Below are positions 7,744 to 15,000 of a stretch of 43,756 bases of DNA, one piece after another. Position numbers and translations under genes: made by a program. Every line of letters starts with the position of its first letter. Position 1 is the stretch's first letter. The notes below the pieces were generated by a model. The model did not search any database, was not told the origin of the DNA, and saw only the letters and a program-made list of their open reading frames with translations. This DNA is from Candidatus Woesebacteria bacterium GW2011_GWB1_33_38 (GTDB taxonomy: Bacteria; Patescibacteriota; Microgenomatia; UBA8517), in NCBI GenBank assembly GCA_000990005.1, contig LBPF01000010.1, positions 1-43,756 of the forward strand. The letters run 5' to 3'.

Positions 7744-7792
7744 GCCTTTTAAAGGCACCTGAGGACCTCGCAAGAGGTCCGTTTCGTTTATT
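7744..7792 (+). ncRNA. Candidate small RNA of two stacked hairpins
   Basis: Beginning about 5 nt after the TATAAT at 7734-7739 are GCCTTT-T-AAAGGC (7744-7756) and GGACCTC-GCAA-GAGGTCC (7763-7780). The second hairpin has a GNRA tetraloop and is followed by the T-rich GTTTCGTTTATT. It could be a short independent transcript ending in a terminator. The rest of the 7612-8027 gap holds the MazF remnant at 7800-7895 and a 15-bp direct repeat AATTAGGAGAAAACA (7931-7945 and 7956-7970). Confidence 0.35.
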
Positions 7793-7799
7793 AGGCCAA

Positions 7800-7895
7800 T
7801 TATGTGTTTTTCAATATTCTTGATTTACCTTCAATTTCTGATTTTAATTTATGCCAAGATTCATAGTCTTTTAGGTAATTTGGAGCCTTGGGCAT
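7800..7895 (-). pseudogene. MazF/PemK N-terminal remnant (31 codons)
   Basis: The frame encodes MPKAPNYLKDYESWHKLKSE and eleven more residues. It resembles the N-terminal extension of the two MazF-like proteins at 2190 and 3315 (MPA start, then F/Y-D-x-W-I/H-x-K-K). It stops before any ribonuclease core. A TGC-TATAAT box (minus strand 7912-7904) ends 8 nt before the ATG, so the promoter is preserved. The sequence downstream is the hairpin-rich stretch at 7744-7792, which may mark the deletion point. Confidence 0.4.
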
Positions 7896-8027
7896 ACTTC
7901 AAAATTATAGCAAACTGGGGGGCAAAGAGGAATTAGGAGAAAACAAGGAGATACAAATTAGGAGAAAACATGGGAATTAGAAAAGGGTGGGATGAAAAAC
8001 TACTTTTTTGAGACTTTGGGGGAATTT

Positions 8028-8390
8028 CTACTTTACGAATCTTGTATTTCCTTTTTTAATTACAATTAAACTTTTCTGATTTTGAATTAATTTTTTCAAG
8101 TTTTTGTCTAAAAATTGCTTCAATACAAAATTAACACTTTCAGGTGTTTGATTTTCAAGTCTTAAAACAATAATTCCTGTGCTACTTGATTCTTTTTGAT
8201 GATAAATTTCACCAAAGTCCAAATCAAAAGTAATTATTATTCTTTTCTCTTTTTTAGCTAATTTTATTATTTCTATGTCTTCTAAATAACCTAATCCTTC
8301 TTCTGTTATGCTCTTTGAATGATACCCACGCTGGTTTAGAAATCTTGAGGATATTGGAGATAAATTAGCATCAAGCAGAAATTTTATCAT
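8028..8390 (-). CDS. DUF5615 PIN-like toxin
   Basis: This 120-aa protein opens with MIKFLLDANLSPISSRFLNQRGY, continues with IIKLAKKEKRIIITFDLDFGEI and then GIIVLRL. These are the DUF5615/Mut7-C-like PIN-fold motifs, with acidic residues in DAN and in TFDLDFG positioned to bind metal for RNA cleavage. Genes of this type are usually partnered by DUF433 proteins as a toxin-antitoxin pair, and here the DUF433 gene is directly upstream with 12 bp between them. Length is normal. Confidence 0.85.
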   Translation of the reverse strand: MIKFLLDANLSPISSRFLNQRGYHSKSITEEGLGYLEDIEIIKLAKKEKRIIITFDLDFGEIYHQKESSSTGIIVLRLENQTPESVNFVLKQFLDKNLKKLIQNQKSLIVIKKGNTRFVK

Positions 8391-8402
8391 GAAATGTGAA
8401 CA

Positions 8403-8639
8403 TCATGCAAAACTAAATTTAATATTATTTGGAACAATTTCTTCTCTTTCAACAATTCCTTGTGCAAAATCAAGAGAAGCCTTAATATCTTCTTTTTTTA
8501 GAACTGGATAAGCTTTAATTATTTTGTCCATTGTGTAACCATTTTTGATTAAATTAAGAATTGTTGCTACAGCAATTCTAGTCCCATCAATTGTGGGCTT
8601 ACCAACATTTATTCGTACATCTGTTTTTATTTTTACCAT
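8403..8639 (-). CDS. DUF433 antitoxin
   Basis: This 78-aa protein reads NVGKPTIDGTRIAVATILNLIKNGYTMDKIIKAYPVLKKEDIKASLDFA, the DUF433 pattern (GkP.I.GTRi.v..i...l..G.s...i...yP.l....i.aal.ya). DUF433 proteins carry a helix-turn-helix and are the antitoxin partners of DUF5615 PIN-like toxins. A TGA-TATAAT box (minus strand 8654-8646) ends 6 nt before the ATG. The promoter is back to back with that of the tRNA-like RNA. Confidence 0.85.
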   Translation of the reverse strand: MVKIKTDVRINVGKPTIDGTRIAVATILNLIKNGYTMDKIIKAYPVLKKEDIKASLDFAQGIVEREEIVPNNIKFSFA

Positions 8640-8690
8640 AAATTTATTATATCATCAAAGTACAAACTTTTGTTTGTTTAAGGAAAAATT

Positions 8691-8699
8691 TGATATAAT
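8691..8699 (+). promoter_or_regulatory. Extended -10 promoter of the tRNA-like RNA
   Basis: TGA-TATAAT (8691-8699) ends 6 nt before G8706, the first base of the predicted acceptor stem. The same 6-nt spacing precedes many ATG codons here. Transcription would begin at the mature 5' end of the RNA with little or no leader. Confidence 0.55.
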
Positions 8700-8705
8700 T
8701 TGGAA

Positions 8706-8870
8706 GGAGCGATAGTGAAAGATAGCTAATGACGCTACATTTGGGAACACCTGGCGTATTTTAAATACTGATTAATATAGATGCTGTAGGACTTTATATT
8801 TTTATAAAGTAAGGGGTGGAGCTATATTAATAAACCCAGAATGAGAGTTCAAATCTCTCCCGCTCCGCCA
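8706..8870 (+). ncRNA. Unassigned tRNA-like structured RNA with encoded CCA
   Basis: The 3' end is exactly tRNA-like: T-stem GAGAG/CTCTC (8843-8847/8855-8859) with a seven-base TTCAAAT loop, then a 7-nt acceptor strand (8860-8866), discriminator G8867 and CCA 8868-8870. The 5' GGAGCG (8706-8711) pairs with CGCTCC (8861-8866). Inside are nested stems: TAGC/GCTA with a 7-nt loop (8723-8737), TTTGGG/CCCAGA (8740-8745/8835-8840), GTATT/AATAC (8756-8768), TTAATATAG/CTATATTAA (8772-8780/8822-8830) and ACTTTATA/TATAAAGT (8791-8810). No D-loop GG and no anticodon loop are visible. The overall plan resembles tmRNA or a tRNA with a large insertion. Confidence 0.6.
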
Positions 8871-9157
8871 TGATGTATGAAAAAATTGTTTTAACTGGAG
8901 GCTGTTTTGATATTCTCCATATTGGACATATTAAGTTTTTGAAGAAAGCTAAAAGTTTTGGAGATTATTTAATAGTTCTTTTGGAATCTGATGAAAATAT
9001 TAAAAAATTAAAAGGCAAAGACAAACCTATTTTTAGTTTAAAAGAAAGAATAACAATTTTAAAACCAATTAAATATGTAGATAAAATAATTGTTGTAGCT
9101 AAAAATCCCACTCATGAAACTTATTTAAAATTAATAAAAGACTGTGGGGAAGATTAA
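8870..9157 (+). CDS. Truncated cytidylyltransferase-like (RfaE/TagD-type) protein
   Basis: The 95-aa protein starts MYEKIVLTGGCFDILHIGHIKFLKKAK, the nucleotidyltransferase HxGH signature of the RfaE2/TagD/FAD-synthase superfamily that transfers CMP or AMP to a phosphorylated sugar or alcohol. It continues LIVLLESDENI, KGKDKPIFSLKERI and YVDKIIV. The usual second half, with the ISSTxxR-like signature, is missing, so it is likely a decaying fragment. The A of the first ATG is the last base of the CCA of the preceding RNA. A second ATG follows at once at 8873. No Shine-Dalgarno is visible. Confidence 0.65.
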   Translation: MMYEKIVLTGGCFDILHIGHIKFLKKAKSFGDYLIVLLESDENIKKLKGKDKPIFSLKERITILKPIKYVDKIIVVAKNPTHETYLKLIKDCGED

Positions 9158-9205
9158 TAATTAATAGTTGAAAGTTAAGAACTAAATATTAAAAAGGGGC
9201 AAAAA

Positions 9206-9310
9206 TTATTTAAGTACCAAGAAGTAAATTACTGAAAACACTATTAGTAAAAATCCATAAATATATATAGCCTTTATATTTATCTCAGTCAGATCAAATT
9301 TGTTTTTCAT
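9206..9310 (-). CDS. Possible 34-aa single-pass membrane peptide
   Basis: The frame encodes MKNKFDLTEINIKAIYIYGF then a hydrophobic run ending in LVLK: a short amphipathic start, one transmembrane helix and a terminal lysine. Its ATG overlaps (ATGA) the stop of a 94-codon minus-strand frame (9307-9591), which would suggest coupling if that frame is real. No family is recognised. Confidence 0.3.
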   Translation of the reverse strand: MKNKFDLTEINIKAIYIYGFLLIVFSVIYFLVLK

Positions 9311-9358
9311 ACGTTTCGTAAATTTATTGCTATAACCAAAGACATAATAGCAAAAACA

Positions 9359-9553
9359 GTGTCGGCAATCAACAATGAAATTGACAATTTATTGTCTTTA
9401 TTCAAAAACGGAGAAATAATTATTATTGCACCCAGCCGACCAGCTGAAAGGTTAATAAAAAGATCTGAAATTGAAGAAATTATAGCAGTATTTAAACTTG
9501 AAGGCATACGAAAAATTATACCAAATCTGAGGAAAGAAGGAAGGATAAGATGA
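9359..9553 (+). CDS. Unknown fragment on the strand opposite to the HepT/MntA pair
   Basis: The frame begins at GTG, with no good start site, and encodes KNGEIIIIAPSRPAERLIKR and EIEEIIAVFKLEGIRKIIPN. It has the charged/hydrophobic alternation and A/T-rich third positions of a soluble protein. It stays open upstream to about 9309. On the opposite strand lies a 94-codon frame (9307-9591) whose start overlaps the hepT-like gene. I favour the plus strand as a remnant because the minus-strand product is rich in serine, isoleucine and phenylalanine, as expected for an antisense shadow. Neither is certain. Confidence 0.3.
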   Translation: MSAINNEIDNLLSLFKNGEIIIIAPSRPAERLIKRSEIEEIIAVFKLEGIRKIIPNLRKEGRIR

Positions 9554-9556
9554 TAA

Positions 9557-9940
9557 TTAATAATCTTTAACTTTAATGAGAAGTTCTTCAACTAATGGAG
9601 GAAAATATTTCAGGTCTTTATAGACACTTCTTGCTTCATCTTCTTTATAAGTATGAGCAGTAGTATTTCTATCTGCCAAAAATTTAAACCAGATTTCAGG
9701 ATCATTTATAATACCTAAATTGGCTGAATCTCTAATAATTGTTTTTACTCCACGAGAGGTATCAACACGATTCTCAATCAATACTTCCTGCATAAGTTTC
9801 CATGAAAGTTCAAAAGTAAATTCGAATCTTTGTATCGAAGCATCTTGATTGACAATATTTTCTGATGGGAGGACGAGAACTTCTTTTAATTTTTCAAGTG
9901 CTTTCTTCAAATCGTTATTAATAGATTCTCTCTTTGTCAT
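9557..9940 (-). CDS. HepT-type HEPN toxin (nucleotidyltransferase substrate-binding, HI0074 family)
   Basis: This 127-aa helical protein reads FEFTFELSWKLMQEVLIENRV in the middle and RNTTAHTYKEDEARSVY near residues 91-107. The sequence R-N-T-T-A-H-T-Y fits the HEPN RNase motif RX4HXY. In MntA-HepT systems this protein is the ribonuclease, silenced when MntA attaches AMP to the tyrosine of the motif. The gene follows the mntA-type gene on the same strand with 4 bp between them. The motif is intact here. Confidence 0.85.
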   Translation of the reverse strand: MTKRESINNDLKKALEKLKEVLVLPSENIVNQDASIQRFEFTFELSWKLMQEVLIENRVDTSRGVKTIIRDSANLGIINDPEIWFKFLADRNTTAHTYKEDEARSVYKDLKYFPPLVEELLIKVKDY

Positions 9941-9944
9941 AAAA

Positions 9945-10241
9945 TCAATTTAAATATATCACATTTTGCATAGCAGCTTTTCTAAAATTATCAGCCACCT
10001 TAGAAAAATCAACTATATCAACTTTATAGGGAATATCTGATTGATCAAAACCCTCTTCTAGATCCATTTTTGTTGTTACTGGAATTTCATCTTGCGACTG
10101 TATTCCAAGATCGATATCACTGAATTTTCTATTTTTTCCACTTGCTCTTGAACCAAATATAAAAACTTTTACACCTTTAGGATCTATATACTTAAAAACT
10201 ATTTTTTTTACTTCATTCTTTAGCACAGGATCAATAGTCAT
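9945..10241 (-). CDS. MntA-type minimal nucleotidyltransferase antitoxin (HI0073 family)
   Basis: This 98-aa protein carries VKVFIFGSRASGKNRKFSDIDLGI, the GSX10DXD core of minimal nucleotidyltransferases. These adenylylate the HEPN toxin encoded next to them. The frame extends 17 codons further upstream (to 10292), but the ATG at 10241 is preferred because TGC-TATAAT (minus strand 10256-10248) ends 6 nt before it and lies within the extended frame. It is the first gene of a two-gene operon. Confidence 0.85.
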   Translation of the reverse strand: MTIDPVLKNEVKKIVFKYIDPKGVKVFIFGSRASGKNRKFSDIDLGIQSQDEIPVTTKMDLEEGFDQSDIPYKVDIVDFSKVADNFRKAAMQNVIYLN

Positions 10242-10328
10242 ATTAAAATTATAGCATAATTTGTTTTGTGAAAAGACTTTCTTGTTGCACAAGATACTTC
10301 ACGCACTATGCTTATAGTAAGTACTGCC

Positions 10329-11270
10329 ATGGAACAACATCCTATACCACAACAAATAAGCTCGTATCAATTTAAATTGGTGGGGGATATGACTTTAAAG
10401 CAGTTTTTTCAGGTAGCTGGTGGTGTTGTTGTTTCTTTAATTTTTTACTCTACCCCACTTCATGGTTTAATAAAATGGCCGTTAATTTTACTTTCTGCCG
10501 GTCTTGGTGCCGCAATGGCCTTTTTGCCATTTCAAGAAAGACCTTTAGAAAAATGGATTATTGCTTTTTTCAGAAGTATTTATTCACCTACATTGTATTC
10601 TTGGAAAAAAACAGAAAAACCTGTAATTTTTTTTACAGAAACTGCGGTTACGCCAACAATTGGAGCTGTTCCCGTTGGACAATCAACCACAGAACCAAAC
10701 ACCAAAAAACTTGAAGAGGCAGAAAAAACATTTCTTTCAAAGCTTGGTTCTTTATGGTCTGTTGGTTCACCACCGTCTATTGCTATACCTATTGTTGCAC
10801 CAATCACTGTTCCTGTTCCAGTTCCCCAACAAATACCAACTGTCATAGCCCATACTGCTCCCAAACTTGTTGTTGAAGAGTCGGGTCAAATAAAAAATAA
10901 CGATTTGACTGTTACTGAAATTTCTGTTTCTAAGGTGGAGGAAAAAGAAATCACAACTAATCCTGCAGAATTTTCAATTGACGCAGCACCACCAGCACCA
11001 CCTACAGTTATAAATACCGTTGTCGGTCAAGTGATGGATATGGACAGAAAAATTATTGAGGGAGCAATTTTAGAAATTAAAGATGCAAATGGAAGGCCAG
11101 TTAGAGCTTTAAAAAGCAACAAGGCAGGACACTTCATAATTGTTACTCCATTACAAAATGGTAAATATGAAATATCAACAGAAAAAGATGGATTTACTTT
11201 TGAACCTGTTAGTTTTGAAACAAAGGGAGAAATAATTCCAGCAATAGCAATACGAGGAGTTAGAAATTAG
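10329..11270 (+). CDS. PrgI-family membrane protein with a C-terminal carboxypeptidase-regulatory-like domain
   Basis: Residues 1-100 read MEQHPIPQQISSYQFKLVGD, LKQFFQVAGGVVVSLIFY and AFLPFQERPLEKWIIAFFRS. This is the PrgI family, a two-helix membrane subunit that accompanies VirB4 in Gram-positive and CPR type IV systems. A proline/valine-rich linker spans about 140-220. The C-terminal 75 residues (GQVMDMDRKIIEGAILEIKD, GHFIIVTPLQNGKYEISTEK) form a carboxypeptidase-regulatory-like beta-sandwich, which may contact other parts of the machine. I chose the ATG at 10329 because homology begins there; the frame is open from 10308. It heads a five-gene run on the plus strand. Confidence 0.8.
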   Translation: MEQHPIPQQISSYQFKLVGDMTLKQFFQVAGGVVVSLIFYSTPLHGLIKWPLILLSAGLGAAMAFLPFQERPLEKWIIAFFRSIYSPTLYSWKKTEKPVIFFTETAVTPTIGAVPVGQSTTEPNTKKLEEAEKTFLSKLGSLWSVGSPPSIAIPIVAPITVPVPVPQQIPTVIAHTAPKLVVEESGQIKNNDLTVTEISVSKVEEKEITTNPAEFSIDAAPPAPPTVINTVVGQVMDMDRKIIEGAILEIKDANGRPVRALKSNKAGHFIIVTPLQNGKYEISTEKDGFTFEPVSFETKGEIIPAIAIRGVRN

Positions 11271-11285
11271 AAAACAGAAATTAGT

Positions 11286-11981
11286 ATGAATAACAAACAA
11301 GACATTAAACAAAAAATTAAAAATTTGGTTAGCAAGATTCCATATTTTGGTACTCCTGATATGCCGTTGAGATCAACCACTCAAGATCATTTGCCAATTG
11401 CAGATATTAAAGATGACATTGTTTTGTTTAAAGATGGGGGAGCATCAATAGTTTTAGAATCTTCTTCTTTAAATTTTGGTCTTTTGTCTGAAAAGGAACA
11501 ACAAGCAGTTGTTGCTGCTTTTGCAGCATTAATCAACTCATTATCATTTTCCATGCAAATAGTTGTCAGGACTCAGAGAAAAGATATCTCAGGTTATATT
11601 AACTTTTTTGATAGAGAGTCAGCAAAGATCGTAAACCCCAAGTTAAAAGCGATTACAGAAGACTACAGACACTTTATAACAGACTCCATCAAGAAAAAAA
11701 CTGTTCTTGGAAAAAGGTTTTTTATTGTCATACCTTTTAGTGCTTTGGAATTAGGTGTAACTAAGTCTGCACAATCCATATTTAAAAAGGGTCCACTTCC
11801 ATTTCCAAAAGATTATGTAATGAAGAAGGCAAAGATAACGCTTTTCCCAAAAAGAGATCACCTTATAAGACAGGCGGGGAGACTAGGATTAAGACTCAAA
11901 CAGTTAACAACCAATGAACTTATAGATTTATATTATGGAATTAATAATCCAGAACCACCAGCAGTTAAAAAAGATATATAG
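11286..11981 (+). CDS. TraC-like conserved protein of the secretion locus
   Basis: This 231-aa protein reads LPIADIKDDIVLFKDGGASIVLE, then LLSEKEQQAVVAAFAALINSLSFSMQIVVRTQRKDISGYI, then KKTVLGKRFFIVIPFSALE. This resembles the N-terminal region of VirB4/TraC ATPases, here encoded separately and lacking a Walker motif. In CPR loci such a gene regularly sits between prgI and virB4. It is predicted to be cytoplasmic and to act with VirB4. Its stop precedes the virB4 start by about 28 bp, a stretch that is itself a degenerate repeat of AGTGATTAGTAA words. Confidence 0.65.
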   Translation: MNNKQDIKQKIKNLVSKIPYFGTPDMPLRSTTQDHLPIADIKDDIVLFKDGGASIVLESSSLNFGLLSEKEQQAVVAAFAALINSLSFSMQIVVRTQRKDISGYINFFDRESAKIVNPKLKAITEDYRHFITDSIKKKTVLGKRFFIVIPFSALELGVTKSAQSIFKKGPLPFPKDYVMKKAKITLFPKRDHLIRQAGRLGLRLKQLTTNELIDLYYGINNPEPPAVKKDI

Positions 11982-12008
11982 TGATTAGTAAATAGTGATT
12001 AGTAAAAA
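11980..12008. repeat. Degenerate repeat, GTGATTAGTAA family
   Basis: AGTGATTAGTAA occurs twice in tandem in the gap before virB4 (11980-11991 and 11994-12005). It belongs to the same word family as the insertions in dnaA, valS and tsaC-E. Confidence 0.5.
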
Positions 12009-12009
12009 C

Positions 12010-15000
12010 ATGCAAAACGACAACAAAACAAACACAACAAAAATAACACCAGAATCACAAAACACAGACATAGTTAAACCTGTCATTCAAAACCCTGTGG
12101 CCATGGTTGAAAGTGGAGAAATGCAACTTCATGACGTAATTGCACCAAATGATGTTGAGGTTGATTTTGATTTTGTTAAAGTCAATAACGTCTACTACAG
12201 AACCTTGTTTGTTGCAGGCTATCCAAGGTTTGTTGCTCCTGGCTGGCTTGAGCCAGTTGTTAATTTTAATAGCTCTTTGGATATTTCTTTTTATGTTTAT
12301 CCCGTCCAGGGGAAATCCGTACTTGATGACTTGCGCCGTAAAATTGCAGAAATGGAGGCTGAAATTTCAACGGATATTGAAAGAGGAAGAATAGTTGACC
12401 CTTCAACAACAGCAAAACTAGAAGATGCTAGAGCCTTACAAGAACAACTTGTTAAAGGAATTGAAAGGTACTATGAATTTTCATTTTATATAACAATTCC
12501 TGCCAATTCAGTTGATGAGTTAAATAATATCAGTCGTCAAATTGATTCACTCTTAGGTTCTTTATTAATTATTGCCAAACACGCATCACTTGATCAAAGA
12601 GAAGGATTTTTAGCATCAGCTCCATATGGACAAGACAGATTATCAATTACCAGAAACATGGATACTACATCGGTTGCTACTACTTTTCCATTTACATCAG
12701 CAGAACTTTCGTCTGACAGGGGAGTTTTGTATGGAATTAATTCCCAAAATGAGTCCTTTATTATCTTTGACAGGTTCTCTTTAGAGAATGGGAACATGAC
12801 TGTCTTTGCCACTTCGGGCGCGGGAAAGTCAACGAATTTTTCATGTCCTATTTTATATCAAGATCAAAAAGGAAATACTAAACATGGGAAAATTGGTGAA
12901 ATGATAGAAGAAATTATTAAAAAAGGAAAACTTGAACAAATAGAAAAAGATATCGAAGGTGTTTACAATCCTAACATTAAAGTTTTTGCCTTTGATAAAA
13001 ACCTAAAAGGAAAATGGTCTGATGTAACCATTGCGGCAAGAAAAGTATCTCCAAAATATTTATACAAAATGGAAACGAGAAGCGGGAGAAAAGTTACCAT
13101 TACGAAAGACCACTGTTTAGTGTGCCTTAAAGATGGAAATGTTGTTACAACTAAAGGAGATATTGTTCAAATAGGAAATTATTTACCTGTTCCACGACAA
13201 GTCAAACAATCTGAAATAAGATTTGATAATGCCTATAGTGAAGAACTTTTAACACTCCTTGGATTGTTTACCAGCGAGGGACATATTGGAAAAAGAGTAT
13301 CAATCTCCAATACCGACAATAAAATTTTAGAATTGATTGCTAGGGCATCAAAATATCTATGTTTGGACATCTCACCAATTTATAATTACCCATCTAAAAC
13401 TCAAGTTAGAGGATATTATTTTAAAAACAAAGGTTTACTTAGATTAATAAAAGATATCGCGGGCGATGGAAAATCAGGTACAAAAAGAGTACCATTCCCA
13501 ATTTTTAGTCTTTCAGACAAACAAATATCAATATATTTAAAAGCATATTTTGAGGGCGACGGCGGAGCTGAAAGTCATGAAATTACAGCAACAACCAAGT
13601 CTGAAAATCTGGCATCAGATCTGGCATATTTATTATTACGCTTTGGAATTATTGCCAGAATCCATAGTAAGATTAAATCTGCAACAAACACCGTTGCAAA
13701 AATAAAAAGAGAATATTATCAAATTTCAATATCAGGCCAAGATAATATTAGAAAATATATTGATGAAATAGGATTTATTACTAAAGAAAAAAACGACAAG
13801 GCTTTAAAACTTCTCAAAAAATCGAACACAAATTTTGATGTTGTTCCTGAATTACAAAGTATTTTCAAAGAAATCTATGATGAACTTTACAATTCAGAAA
13901 TTCCAGCCCCTAAAAACTTTTCTGAAGTTAAGCTTGGAATATTTAAACCATCAAGGGAAAAACTTTTAAAAATAATCTCTGGAATAAAAAATAGAATTTA
14001 TGAAATAGAAAGTTTAGAAGGAGACGGGATTTCAAAACTAACTGCCCTTCCAACAGTTCAGCAAATAATTGAGAAGGGGAAAGATAAAAGATTAAACACA
14101 CTTCTTTGGAAAAGTTTAGATCATTCATGGAAAACGATGAGAAACGGCATACCACCTTACACAAAAAATGCATTAATTGCGGCAAACATTACGCACGGAT
14201 ATGATATTGAAATAGATGAGGTGGGACGAGCTTTATATAGGTCATTCAAATTTACAGGAGTTTCACTAGAAAAATATGATTCTCCCCTTTGGGAATCAAC
14301 ACTTTACAGACATGCAAATGCCCAGTATGAAAAGTTATTAAAAGCAAGAGATTATATAACCAAAATCTTTAGCAAAAAATTAAGTTCTTTAAAGAAAATA
14401 AAAGAGAAGGTAGAATGGCTGGAAACATTAGCAAAATCTGATCTTTATTGGGATGAAATTATAAAAATTACTAAAGTTAAATCAAAACATCCTTACGTTT
14501 ACGATTTACAAGTAAACGACTCAGTGTTTTTGGCAGGCTATGGTGGTATGTTTATTCATAACTCCTACTTTGTTAAACTCGAGGCTGTTAGATCTTTAAT
14601 GGTTGGAACTGAGGCAATAATTTTAGATCCTGAAGCAGAGTATAAAGCTCTTTGTGAAGCAGTTGGTGGTGAGTATATTGCCTTTTCATTTAACTCTCCT
14701 GCAAAAATTAATCCATTTGATTTAGCTCAAATCAGAGAAGAAGGAGAAAACCAATTAGGGCTTAAAATTTTATCACTTCACTCTTTAATGAAAGTTATTA
14801 TGGGTCAAATATCTCCAACACAGGAAGCAATGCTTGATCGAGCTTTAATTTTAACTTACAAAGCAAAAGGAATTACAAACGATCCAGAAACACAAACTAA
14901 AGAACCACCATTAATTGAAGATCTTTATAAGACCCTAATAGGAATGGAGGTTCCTGATGCTCTTGACTTAGCAGCTCGTTTGGAAAAATTTGTCAGAGGA

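Noticed and set aside
7931-7970. Two copies of AATTAGGAGAAAACA as a CRISPR-like array
   Set aside because: Only two 15-bp copies 10 bp apart; no further units, no cas genes; it fits the AT-rich degenerate repeats seen elsewhere.
8725-8775. A possible tmRNA tag frame (GCT AAT GAC ..., A-N-D start) inside the tRNA-like RNA
   Set aside because: It begins too close to the 5' end, runs through a predicted stem and ends in -NTD rather than a hydrophobic LAA-type degradation tail; the tmRNA 5' consensus is also absent.
12844-12846. Cysteine as first residue of the VirB4 intein
   Set aside because: Splicing there would leave TNFS plus an extra Ser inside the P-loop helix, whereas Ser at 12829 restores a perfect GAGKSYFVKLE and better spacing of block A.
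13943-14185. Minus-strand frame inside the intein
   Set aside because: Antisense shadow of a strongly supported coding region, with leucine/phenylalanine-rich composition and no start signals.
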